22,425 nt of DNA from positions 1 to 22,425 of IMG/VR virus record IMGVR_UViG_3300046810_000180; one strand, written 5' to 3'. A program made the position numbers and the translations under genes. This DNA is from a virus. Under the pieces are notes generated by a model. It was not told the DNA's origin, searched no databases, and saw nothing but the letters and a program-made list of their open reading frames with translations. Within the stretch, counting starts at the first letter, position 1; each line of letters begins with the position of its first letter. Positions 7,307 through 15,048 of this stretch are shown here, piece by piece.

Positions 7307-8002
7307 ATGGCCGCTACCGCCGTAACCATCGGCTACAACACCACGTTCGCGATCGACGATATCCCGACCTCGGGTGGCTATGTCGAGGTGGCGGAGGTCA
7401 CCAACCTCAGCCCGCCGTCCGACAGCATCGCCATTGTCGACGCCACCCACATGAAGAGCCCCAACGGCACCAAGGAATACATCATCGGGCTCAATGACCC
7501 CGGCGACTGCAAGTTCAACATCAACTTCATCCCCGGCGGCCCCGGCGACGCCAAGATCCAGGCGGTTCGCGCGGCCCGCAAGAAGGTCAGCTGCCGGATC
7601 ACCTGGCCCAATGGCGTGGCCTGGACGTTCGAAGGCATCCTGACCGGCTACGCCCCGACCGCCCCGACCGAAGACAAGATGACCGCCGAAGTCACCTTCA
7701 AGGCGACCGGCGCCTACGTCACCGTGCCGGCCGCCGTGGTGGCCAACTCGGTCCTGCCAGCCGTCAGCGGCGTGGCCCAGGTCGCCCAAACCCTGCGCGC
7801 CCTGGTCGGCGTCTGGAGCGGGCCGGCCGTCTTCACCTTCCAATGGAAGAAGGGCGGTGTGAACATCGCTGGCGCCACCGCCGAAACCTACGTCCCGGTG
7901 GGCGGCGATGTCGGCGCGGCGATCACCGTGGCGGTCACCGCCACCAATGCGGCCGGCGCGGCGACGGCGACCAGCGCCGCCACCGCCAATGTGATCGCCT
8001 AG
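7307..8002 (+). CDS. Major tail tube protein with C-terminal Ig-like domain
   Basis: 231 residues from ATG 7307, with GGAGA six bases upstream. Residues 1-~143 are the tube domain: VEVAEVTNLSPPSDSIAIVDATHMKSP is the common 'i.gvtgi..p....e.id.T.h' pattern of siphophage tube proteins, and later strands include AEVTFKATGA. Residues ~145-231 form an Ig-like domain, with FTFQWKKGGVNIAGATAETY followed by GAAITVAVTATNAAG, the usual phage Ig-like signature ('y.W...g..i.gAt..ty'). Such domains decorate the tail surface and may bind host surface sugars weakly. The open frame upstream of 7307 overlaps other genes and is not used. Confidence 0.93.
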   Translation: MAATAVTIGYNTTFAIDDIPTSGGYVEVAEVTNLSPPSDSIAIVDATHMKSPNGTKEYIIGLNDPGDCKFNINFIPGGPGDAKIQAVRAARKKVSCRITWPNGVAWTFEGILTGYAPTAPTEDKMTAEVTFKATGAYVTVPAAVVANSVLPAVSGVAQVAQTLRALVGVWSGPAVFTFQWKKGGVNIAGATAETYVPVGGDVGAAITVAVTATNAAGAATATSAATANVIA

Positions 8003-8003
8003 C

Positions 8004-8375
8004 ATGGATGCGGTCACAAGACCGGCCCGCGTCAGCACGCCCGCCAACGGCGTGCTGACGTTCGAGGCCGATGGCCAGACCTGGCGGCTGTGCGCCTCGG
8101 TCAACGCCTTGTGCGAGTTGGAAGCCCTGGTGCCCGACGCCGAACAGGTCGCCCTGCTGATGTCGGGCGGGCAAGCCAACATCACCACCATCCGCACCGG
8201 GTTCTGCGCCTTCCTGCGGGATAACCACCCGGACCTGACCCAGACCGACGCGGGCCTGCTGCTCGATCACATCGGCCTGTCGGCCGCCGGCTCCAAGCTG
8301 GCCCAAGCCCTGATGATCGCCTTTCCGGCGGCCGACCCTGCCCGCCCTCCGAAGGCGGCGCGGAAGAGGGGCTAG
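8004..8375 (+). CDS. Tail assembly chaperone (GTA-type, upstream partner)
   Basis: 123 residues. The sequence GVLTFEADGQTWRLCASVNALCELEALV and the later TDAGLLLDHIGLSAAG match the pattern of the small chaperones encoded between tube and tape measure in gene transfer agents and related phages (Phage_TAC_11 type). These coat the tape measure protein during tail assembly, like gpG of lambda. It starts one base after the tube stop. A second open frame in -1 register overlaps its 3' end and lacks a normal start, so this gene probably also yields a longer frameshifted product. The C-terminus (PPKAARKRG) is short and basic. Confidence 0.85.
   Translation: MDAVTRPARVSTPANGVLTFEADGQTWRLCASVNALCELEALVPDAEQVALLMSGGQANITTIRTGFCAFLRDNHPDLTQTDAGLLLDHIGLSAAGSKLAQALMIAFPAADPARPPKAARKRG
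8367..8375 (+). other. Candidate -1 recoding site at the chaperone stop
   Basis: The chaperone ends AGG-GGC-TAG. A ribosome with Gly-tRNA on GGC and the TAG in its A site could slip back one base onto GGG and continue in the -1 frame. No textbook X-XXY-YYZ heptamer is present in the overlap between 8225 and 8375, so the exact slip site is a guess. The recoding itself is inferred from the missing start codon of the downstream frame. Confidence 0.35.
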
Positions 8376-8674
8376 GCTGGGATTGGGACGCCCTGTTCGG
8401 CCAATGGGTCGAGGCGGGTTTTGATCCCGACAGCTTCTGGCGTCAGACTCCGCGTCGCCTGGAAATCGTGTTTACAGCCACCGGCCGCCGCCGCGACCGA
8501 GAGCATGACGCCCGCGCCTGGCAGGCGTGGACCACGGCCTGCATCCCCTACATGAAGCCCGTTCCCGAACTGGCGGACCTGATGTCCAAGGCCGCCGGCC
8601 CCAAGCCCCAGACGATCGAAGAGCAAATCTCGATCGCCATGGCGTGGACGGCGGCCATCCAAGCCCAGCCCTAA
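8372..8674 (+). CDS. Tail assembly chaperone extension in -1 frame (gpT-like)
   Basis: The frame is open from 8225 to TAA at 8672-8674. After the upstream stop it reads WDWDALFGQW, then DPDSFWRQTPRRLEIVF, then an Arg-rich helix and EEQISIAMAWTAAI. The 'FW.lTPre' motif is typical of the small tail-chaperone partners next to the GTA-type chaperone. The first in-frame ATG/GTG/TTG is GTG 8468, which would delete this motif. Expression is therefore probably by -1 frameshifting from the gene at 8004, as for lambda gpG-gpGT, giving a fusion. The coordinate chosen is the first codon after a slip at GGC-TAG. Alternatives are a CTG start at 8393 or the truncated GTG start. The tape measure gene follows after 15 bases. 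Confidence 0.7.
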   Translation, partial: LGWDWDALFGQWVEAGFDPDSFWRQTPRRLEIVFTATGRRRDREHDARAWQAWTTACIPYMKPVPELADLMSKAAGPKPQTIEEQISIAMAWTAAIQAQP

Positions 8675-8689
8675 ATCTCAGGAGTCCCC

Positions 8690-10528
8690 ATGGGAATGAG
8701 CGCGGTCATCGGCGCGCTGCGCGTCGTTCTGGGCATGGATACCGCCCAGTTCGAAGCGGGCGCCGAGAAGGGGCGGAAGGCCGCCTCGGGCCTGCATGGG
8801 GCGCTCAGCGGGTTCTCTTCCAAGTTCGCGCTGTTCGCGAGCGGCGCGGCCGTGGGCACGGCGGCGGTTACGGCCTTCAGCACCGGCATGAAGCTGGCGG
8901 CCGATGCGGCTCAGTATGCCGACGACATCGCCGCTCAGTCCTACAAGCTGGGCGTCTCGGCCGAATATCTGCAAAAGTTCAACTATGCCGCCGAGGCCTC
9001 GGACGTCCCGGTCGAGGCCGCTGGTGAGGCCTTGCTTGGCCTGTCGGCGGCGATCGGCGCTCTGCAAACGCGGGTCGGCGACGGGAAAATCCGCAAGGCC
9101 ATGGAGGCCCTGGGCGTATCGCAGGAGCAGATTCAAAGCTTCCGATCCGCCGAAGACGCCTTGCCCGTCCTGGCGGACAAGATCAGTCAGCTGGGCACCG
9201 TCACCGAGCAACTGCAGTTCGCCAAGAAGTTCGGTATCGAGGCGCTGTTGCCGCTGCTCAAGCAGGGCTCGGAAGGCATCAAGGGCCTGATGGGCAACGC
9301 CCAGCAGCTGGGCCTGGTGCTCGAAAACGGCACGATCGCTCGCCTTGCTGACATGAGCGAGCGCCTTCGTGTCGCCGATGAGCAGGCCCGCGCCGCCGGG
9401 CGTGGCCTGGGCGCGAGCTTCACGCCGGCTCTGGTCGCGATGAAAGAGGCGGCGGTCGAGGGAATCAAGTGGCTCGACCAGATGATCGACCGCTTCAACA
9501 AGTTGGGCGACCGGTCTGCGGCGACTCTGGAAAAGCAGATCAGCGAGAAGCGCGAAAAGCTTCGGCAGCAGGTGATTCACGGCGCCGGCGACAGCGGCAT
9601 GGCCGACTATCTGCGCAACGAGATTTCCCAACTCGAAGAGGCGATGCGCAACAACAACCGCGCCGCGATGCGCCGGAAGGCTGCGGAGAAGGCGGCGGCC
9701 CCGCCCGCCGGGGTTGTCGGCGACTATGGCGGTGGCGGTAGTGGCGGCTCATCCCGCGACCGCTCGCCTTCAGCTTCGGACATCGCCGCCGCCCGCGCCC
9801 GCGCCGAGGGCCGCGTTGCTGGCCCGAGTCCAGAGGAGATGTGGGGCACCGACGACTGGACGAGCGAGCTGAACGACAAGACGGTCAGCGTCGAGGACCT
9901 GCTGCCGTTGAAGGAGATCAAGGCCGGGGTCACTGAGTCGGTGTCCGATGGCGGCCTGGCTGGCCACCTGGACGCGCTGACGCGGGCCAAGGACCAATTG
10001 CGCGAGGGCTTCCGCTACGCCCTGGGCGATGGCCTGTACGCCGCCATTCACGGCGGTGGCAAGGGCCTGATGCAATGGCTGGCTGCACAGTTCGAACGCA
10101 GCTTTGTCGACGGTATCAGCAAGGCCCTGTCGAACATCCTGGCCGACGCCGGCAGCAGCGGCAAAGGCGGTTGGCTGTCGTCCATCGCGTCGGCCGCCGC
10201 CAGCGTGTTCGGCATCGGACAGAACGCCAATGGCACCACCAACTGGCGCGGCGGTCTGACCTTGGTGGGCGAGCGCGGCGCCGAGCTGTTGAACGTGCCG
10301 CGCGGTTCGCAGATCACCCCCGCCCATGCGCTGAGCGGCCTGGGTTCGGGCCAGGCCAAGGTCCAACTCTCGGTCAGCCCCTCGCGCTATTTCGACGTGG
10401 CGGTGCAGAGCGCGGCCCAGCCGATGGTCGAGCAATACAGCCTTGCTGCCGCCGAGGGCGGGGCCACCTTGGCGGAGACCAACATGGCCACGCGTCGTCG
10501 CACCACCCTGGGCTCGGGTCGCCGCTGA
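8690..10528 (+). CDS. Tail tape measure protein
   Basis: 612 residues. The tape measure spans the tail lumen and sets tail length; by the usual rule of ~1.5 angstrom per residue this suggests a tail of roughly 90 nm (estimate). The N-terminus ALRVVLGMDTAQFEAGAEKG is the common tape-measure opening. A Gly/Ala hydrophobic segment near residues 38-65 and an Ala-rich helix follow. The C-terminal segment with WRGGLTLVGERGAELLNVPRG is the standard 'GG..lVGErGpElv..p.g' ending. The region around residues 345-375 (Gly/Ser/Ala/Arg rich) is a linker. ATG 8690 has AGGAG at 8680-8684. Its stop overlaps the next ATG by one base (TGATG). Confidence 0.95.
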   Translation: MGMSAVIGALRVVLGMDTAQFEAGAEKGRKAASGLHGALSGFSSKFALFASGAAVGTAAVTAFSTGMKLAADAAQYADDIAAQSYKLGVSAEYLQKFNYAAEASDVPVEAAGEALLGLSAAIGALQTRVGDGKIRKAMEALGVSQEQIQSFRSAEDALPVLADKISQLGTVTEQLQFAKKFGIEALLPLLKQGSEGIKGLMGNAQQLGLVLENGTIARLADMSERLRVADEQARAAGRGLGASFTPALVAMKEAAVEGIKWLDQMIDRFNKLGDRSAATLEKQISEKREKLRQQVIHGAGDSGMADYLRNEISQLEEAMRNNNRAAMRRKAAEKAAAPPAGVVGDYGGGGSGGSSRDRSPSASDIAAARARAEGRVAGPSPEEMWGTDDWTSELNDKTVSVEDLLPLKEIKAGVTESVSDGGLAGHLDALTRAKDQLREGFRYALGDGLYAAIHGGGKGLMQWLAAQFERSFVDGISKALSNILADAGSSGKGGWLSSIASAAASVFGIGQNANGTTNWRGGLTLVGERGAELLNVPRGSQITPAHALSGLGSGQAKVQLSVSPSRYFDVAVQSAAQPMVEQYSLAAAEGGATLAETNMATRRRTTLGSGRR

Positions 10529-11121
10529 TGGCTATCACCCTTCCTGACACGCCCAGCTGGGCTTCGGCGACTCCGACCCTGCTGGACTTCGGTGCGGTGC
10601 TGGAGCCGGGCCTGGGTGGGCCGAGCCAATATGTCGGCCGCCTTGGCGATAGGTTTGAAGTGGCGGTGCAGATGCCGCCCATGGAAGCCGAGGTGGCGCG
10701 GGTTTTCATCTCGCGCCTGGCTCAAGCCAAGAAGTCGTCGCTGCTGATGCCGTTTCCGAACGCCGGCATCGTCGTTGGCGCCGAGGGGGCGCCGCGTGTC
10801 AACGGCGCCGGCCAAGCCGGAACCCTGCTGGCGCTGGATGGATTGCCGGCCAACAAGGCGTTGAAGGAAGGCTGGCCGCTTTCGATCATCGTCGCCGGCA
10901 GGCGGTACGTTCACCTGATCGCTGGTGATACGGCAGCGAATGCAGGGGGTGAGGCGGTGCTTCCCCTTGAGCCCATGCTGCGCGTCTCGCCCAGCGACAA
11001 CGCCGTGGTCGAACTGGCCGTGCCGATGATCGAGGGCTTCGTCCAAGGCGACGGCCTGCCCTGGTCGATCGACGTGGCGGCCCATGTCGGCCTTTCCTTC
11101 ACCGTTCGAGAAATCGAGTAG
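10528..11121 (+). CDS. Distal tail protein (position of Dit/gpM)
   Basis: 197 residues, starting at ATG 10528 in TGATG overlap with the tape measure. The sequence is beta-rich with no enzyme motif: TPTLLDFGAVLEPGLGGPSQ, then DRFEVAVQMPPMEAEVARVF, and a closing strand GLSFTVREI. The position directly after the tape measure is where siphophages encode the first distal-tail ring protein, which joins the tube to the tip. The assignment is from position, length and fold character; I do not recognise a named family with certainty. Confidence 0.7.
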   Translation: MAITLPDTPSWASATPTLLDFGAVLEPGLGGPSQYVGRLGDRFEVAVQMPPMEAEVARVFISRLAQAKKSSLLMPFPNAGIVVGAEGAPRVNGAGQAGTLLALDGLPANKALKEGWPLSIIVAGRRYVHLIAGDTAANAGGEAVLPLEPMLRVSPSDNAVVELAVPMIEGFVQGDGLPWSIDVAAHVGLSFTVREIE

Positions 11122-11126
11122 ACCCC

Positions 11127-11771
11127 ATGCCATTGCCAACGGCTTTGGCCGACGACCTGCAAAGGGCGTCGGTCGTGATGTTCTGCGCCACGCAGATCGA
11201 TCTTCCGGACGGTCCGCTGCGCACGCTGACGGACGGCGCCGGCTTCGTCACCTTTATGGTCGACGGCGAGGCCGCCACCTTCACCGGCCGCAACGCCACC
11301 TACGGCGTTATGGGCGGCGTCACCGAGATCGTCGACGGCGTGGCGACCGAGGCTCCGACCGTCTCGCTGAACTTGTTCCCGAAGACCAACGCCGCCTTGG
11401 CCGCGTTCTCGGCCCCCGCCGCCCAGCGCTCGCGCGTTCGAATCTGGGTGGGCAGCGTCAACCGCGCGACCGGCCAGGTGACGGCCGTCGACCAGTGGTA
11501 CGACGGCGACAGCAACGTGCCGACCCAGAACGTCGGCAAGGGCACGCGGGTGCTGCCGCTGACCATCAATTCGGCGCTGAGCAAGTTCCTGGAACCTGAC
11601 GAGGGCGCGCGGCTGAACGACGGCTTCCACCGCCAGGCCTGGCCCGATGAGCGCGGCCTGCAGCACATCAACAGCATCGAGATGATCGACGTGTGGGGCT
11701 CGGACGCACCGAAGTCGGCCGTGACCTATGCGCCGCCGGTCAGCACCCGCCTGCCGGAGAATTTGCGATGA
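11127..11771 (+). CDS. Minor tail protein (gpL/DUF2163-position)
   Basis: 214 residues. Beta-rich with alternating hydrophobic strands (FVTFMVDGEAATFTGRNATYG, SRVRIWVGSVNRATGQV) and the segment DEGARLNDGFHRQAWPDERGLQ. The last stretch resembles the 'r.n.a..q..ypgD.gf.yv' end common to tip proteins that lie between the distal-tail ring and the central hub in lambda- and GTA-like tails. Such proteins often carry metal-binding cysteines; only one Cys is visible here. The stop overlaps the next start by 4 bases (ATGA). Function is from position and the C-terminal pattern. Confidence 0.7.
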   Translation: MPLPTALADDLQRASVVMFCATQIDLPDGPLRTLTDGAGFVTFMVDGEAATFTGRNATYGVMGGVTEIVDGVATEAPTVSLNLFPKTNAALAAFSAPAAQRSRVRIWVGSVNRATGQVTAVDQWYDGDSNVPTQNVGKGTRVLPLTINSALSKFLEPDEGARLNDGFHRQAWPDERGLQHINSIEMIDVWGSDAPKSAVTYAPPVSTRLPENLR

Positions 11772-12193
11772 CCGAGGCGAACGCCGTTCGTCGCGTGCGC
11801 GCGACCCAGGCCACCCTCGACCGCTTCCTGGGCAAGACCTACAAGCTGTCGACCGTCGATTGCGGGCGGATGCTGGGCCTGCACCTGCGCAAGATGGGCC
11901 GCAAGGTCGAGGTCCCGAAGATCGGCGCCTATTCCACCTATGCCGGCGCGCTGAAGTGGTTGAAGCAACGCGGTTGCGACAGCCTGGAAGCCTATCTCGA
12001 CAGCCTGGGCTTGCTGCGCATCGCGCCGGCCGAAGCCCTGGTGGGCGATGTCCTGACCCTGCAGAGCAACGATCTGCTGTCGGCGCCGGTGATCTATGTG
12101 GGCGATGGCCGCTACCTGGGTTTCCTCGAAGACAGTGACCGCGCCGAGCTGCTGAAGCCGACCGCCTTCGAACAGGCTTGGAGGGCGATCTAG
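11768..12193 (+). CDS. DUF6950-like tail tip protein (NlpC/P60-related position)
   Basis: 141 residues from ATG 11768; the frame is open earlier but only over the upstream gene. In this position, GTA-like and lambda-like tails usually encode an NlpC/P60 peptidase. A Cys at residue 32 in STVDCGRMLGLHL fits the catalytic-Cys helix, and APVIYVGDGRYLGF with a C-terminal FEQAWR fits the DUF6950-like 'v.y.Gdg..lg......aWr' pattern. The His expected just before the VIYVGDG strand is absent (the only His is residue 39), so peptidase activity is doubtful. Codons 3-9 lie within a copy of the recurring palindrome. The stop shares its G with the GTG of the tail hub gene. Confidence 0.72.
   Translation: MTEANAVRRVRATQATLDRFLGKTYKLSTVDCGRMLGLHLRKMGRKVEVPKIGAYSTYAGALKWLKQRGCDSLEAYLDSLGLLRIAPAEALVGDVLTLQSNDLLSAPVIYVGDGRYLGFLEDSDRAELLKPTAFEQAWRAI
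11773..11793 (+). repeat. Palindromic repeat, copy 3 (in DUF6950-like 5' end)
   Basis: Identical over 21 bases to copy 1, starting 5 bases after the ATG of the DUF6950-like gene, but read in a different codon register (EANAVR). Nucleotide identity in two registers argues for a DNA or RNA element rather than a shared peptide. Confidence 0.75.
12180..12185 (+). promoter_or_regulatory. Ribosome binding site for the GTG-started tail hub
   Basis: GGAGGG lies seven bases before GTG 12193. This favours GTG over the TTG at 12178, which has no comparable signal and would add five residues. Confidence 0.75.
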
Positions 12194-15048
12194 TGTCCAA
12201 AGCCGCCAAGCTGATCGCCGCCGTCGTCGTGACGGTGGCGGCTGTCGTCACGCTCGACCCGAACTTGATCCGCGCCGCTATCGCCATGGATACAGCGCTG
12301 ATCGTCGACGCCGCCACGCCCAAGCAGAAGGTCACGTCGGCCGGCCAGGAAACCAAGTGGAGCGCCAATCCGCGCGACGGCATCCCCTATCCGGTCGGGC
12401 GCTGCGCCACCGCCGGCAACCAGGTGTTCATGCGCTCCGCCCCGGCGAACAGCGGCAACAAGTACCGCAACTATGTGACCGTCTACGGCGCCGGCGGCCC
12501 CATGCAGGCGCTGGAGGGGTTTTACGCCAACGACGTGCTGACACCGTTCACGGCGGACGGCGGCGAGGGCGCGAGCGGCTATTATCTGAACCGGATGTGG
12601 CTGAAGACCCAGCTGGGGACGGCCAACTCGCCGTACCTGCACTGGACCGCCACGGGTTCGAAGGACACCCCGGCCGACCATGGCGGCATGCCTGCCGAGT
12701 GGTCGGCTGATCACCGCTTGTCGGGCTACGCCGCCAGCCTGTGGGGGCTGGAGTGGGACACCACCCGCTATGCCGGCGGCGTGCCGGCGCCCAAGATGGT
12801 CGGCAGCTGGGTCAAGGTCTATGACCCTCGCAAGGACAGCACCTATCCCGGCGGCGCCGGGCCGCACCGCTACGCGGAGCCGTCCGACAAGGCGGCCTAT
12901 CTGGCGGCGATGGCGACCTGGGAATGGTCGGCCAATCCCTACCTGCATGGCCTGATGTGGGCGCTGGGCCGCTGGACGGGGGACCCGGCCTATCCGGCCA
13001 TGCCGCTGGTCAAGACCCATGGCCTGGGCGCGCCGTTGTCGGTGATCGACGTGGCCAGCTTCGTCGAGGGCGCGAACGTCGCCCAGGCCAACGCCTGGAC
13101 CCTGGGCGGCGTGGTCAAGAGCACCGACGACAAGTGGGAGGTGCTGAAGCAATTCCTGGAAGCGGGCGGCGGCGAGCCGATCCTGCTGGGCCACAAGCTG
13201 GCCTGCATGGTCAACGCGCCCAAGGTGAGCCTGGCCACCCTGACCAAGGCCGACGCGATCGGCGACGTCAGCGTGGCGGGCGCCGTGGCGATCGAGGACC
13301 GCCTCAACACCATCTGGCCGTCCTACACCGAGGAAACCCAGAACTGGACCGTGGTCCCGTTCGACACTCCGGTGCAGGTCGCCGCGTACCTGGCCCCCGA
13401 CAAGGGCGTGCGGTCGACCGAGATGTCCCTGCCCCTGGTGCAAAGCCCGGTGCAGATGGCGCAGCTGGCCCGCTACCGGATCGAAGATAGCCGCGAGCTG
13501 ACGCCGATCGTGATCCCGGCCAAGCCGTGGACCATGTGGCTGCGGCCCGGCGACTGCATCACGGCCAATGAACCCGAGTGGGGGCTGAACGGTCAGAAGC
13601 TGCTGATCATGCAGCGCAAGCGCGACCCGGCGACGATGAAAGTCACCTTCATCTGCCGCACGGAAACGGACGGCAAACACGCCTTCGCGCTGGGCCAGAC
13701 CGCGACTCCGCCCGACACCCCGGCCCTGACCGGCATTGACGCGAGCATCGTGCCGCTGCCGGCTGGCGACGCCTTCGCGATCATCGACGGTCAGGTGGCG
13801 GGGCCTGGCGGTTCGCTACCGGCCATCGTGCTGCACGGCGAGGCCGACCTTTACGACGCTGTGACGATCGTCGTCGACTATCGCCGGGTGCTGCCCGAGC
13901 CCGTGGGCGAGTGGAAGTCCAAGTCATTCCCGGCCTCGGCGACGACTCTGGTGGTCGACGGCGTCGAGGCCGGCGCGCGGTATCAGGTCCGAATCCGCTA
14001 CATCACGGCCAAGGGTGTCGAGAACCCCGACGCCAACACCGACCTCGGCGAGATCGTGGTGGGCGGGGTCGATGCTGGGTCGGTGGCGGGTAAGCCGGCC
14101 CAAGAAGTGGTCGACGATCTGGCCGCCAACTTTCAGGAGTTGGCTCGCCAAATCCTGATCCTGCAGAATTTCGTCTCGTACCAAGAAGCGCTGAACTACG
14201 ACGGCGACGGCACGTCCACCAAGCTGGTCGCGCTGGACGCCATCGCCAAGGCGGCGACCGCTATTCAGCGCATGGCGCTGCTGGCGGCCGTCGCGCCGGG
14301 CGGCTTGAGCATGATCCTCAACGCCGCTACCGCCATCGCCGACAGCGACCACACGATCGGCACGCTGGCCAGCATCGTCACCAGCACCCTGGGCGATGGG
14401 ACCATCACGGTCAGTCAGATCATGGAGGCGATCGACGGGCAGGCCGGGCGGATCGCGTTCGCGGTCAACAGCGGAGATCAGGTGGTCGGCCTCGACCTCG
14501 GGATTCGCGGCAACACCGCCTATCTCGATCTGGTCTCGCCGAACGTCCGGTTCATCGATCCGGACGGGGTCGGCGGGCCGCTGGTGGTGCTGTCCTATTC
14601 GAACGCCTTGGGAAAGTGGACCGTCTCGACCGACGTGGCGATCGACGGCGACCTGACGATCACCGGCACGCTGACGACACCGAAATACGCGGACAACTCG
14701 GTCATCGTGCCCGTGGTCGTGACCGCCTCGTCCGCGGTCTATTGCGACGGAACCGACAAGGTCATGATTTCCGGATCGGTGACCCTGCCTTATCCGGGCA
14801 CGATCTACGCCACCAACTTCCTGGCCCCCGGCTTCCCGTCTGGCGACAAGACCTGGACCGCGAAGCTGTTCATTGACGGTGATCAGGTCTTCACCCTGGG
14901 CACGGCCGCCAACGCCGCCGACAGCATGGCCTTGGGCGGCTCGGCCTATCGCGCCGCCGGGACCTATCTGGTCGAGGTGACGCTGAATTCGCACAGCAGC
15001 GTCTTCGTCGGCAGCAGGACCCTCAACATCCAGGGGATCATGAAATGA
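12193..15048 (+). CDS. Large tail tip / central hub protein (host specificity type)
   Basis: 951 residues from GTG 12193, chosen for its Shine-Dalgarno and the TAGTG overlap. Position and size match the central tail-tip hub (gpJ-type) that contacts the host and opens the path for DNA. Residues 7-21 are an uninterrupted hydrophobic run (LIAAVVVTVAAVVTL) after a Lys-containing start, resembling a membrane segment. Residues ~40-500 form hub-like beta domains, ending with IVIPAKPWTMWLRPGD. A fibronectin-III-like section follows (~505-625: PPDTPALTGIDAS through ARYQVRIRYITAKG). Next come an Ala-rich helix (VVDDLAANFQELARQILIL) and a C-terminal beta domain (~830-951) with WTAKLFIDGDQV. There is no obvious peptidase or glycosidase motif. 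The stop overlaps the next start (ATGA). Confidence 0.85.
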   Translation: MSKAAKLIAAVVVTVAAVVTLDPNLIRAAIAMDTALIVDAATPKQKVTSAGQETKWSANPRDGIPYPVGRCATAGNQVFMRSAPANSGNKYRNYVTVYGAGGPMQALEGFYANDVLTPFTADGGEGASGYYLNRMWLKTQLGTANSPYLHWTATGSKDTPADHGGMPAEWSADHRLSGYAASLWGLEWDTTRYAGGVPAPKMVGSWVKVYDPRKDSTYPGGAGPHRYAEPSDKAAYLAAMATWEWSANPYLHGLMWALGRWTGDPAYPAMPLVKTHGLGAPLSVIDVASFVEGANVAQANAWTLGGVVKSTDDKWEVLKQFLEAGGGEPILLGHKLACMVNAPKVSLATLTKADAIGDVSVAGAVAIEDRLNTIWPSYTEETQNWTVVPFDTPVQVAAYLAPDKGVRSTEMSLPLVQSPVQMAQLARYRIEDSRELTPIVIPAKPWTMWLRPGDCITANEPEWGLNGQKLLIMQRKRDPATMKVTFICRTETDGKHAFALGQTATPPDTPALTGIDASIVPLPAGDAFAIIDGQVAGPGGSLPAIVLHGEADLYDAVTIVVDYRRVLPEPVGEWKSKSFPASATTLVVDGVEAGARYQVRIRYITAKGVENPDANTDLGEIVVGGVDAGSVAGKPAQEVVDDLAANFQELARQILILQNFVSYQEALNYDGDGTSTKLVALDAIAKAATAIQRMALLAAVAPGGLSMILNAATAIADSDHTIGTLASIVTSTLGDGTITVSQIMEAIDGQAGRIAFAVNSGDQVVGLDLGIRGNTAYLDLVSPNVRFIDPDGVGGPLVVLSYSNALGKWTVSTDVAIDGDLTITGTLTTPKYADNSVIVPVVVTASSAVYCDGTDKVMISGSVTLPYPGTIYATNFLAPGFPSGDKTWTAKLFIDGDQVFTLGTAANAADSMALGGSAYRAAGTYLVEVTLNSHSSVFVGSRTLNIQGIMK

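Noticed and set aside
8468-8674. Independent gene starting at GTG 8468
   Set aside because: This start would remove the DPDSFWRQTP motif that is the most family-like part of the frame, and no Shine-Dalgarno is visible.
11369-11378. GAAC-TT-GTTC in the minor tail gene
   Set aside because: Two-base spacer, lacks the CG flanks, and lies inside coding sequence; likely chance.
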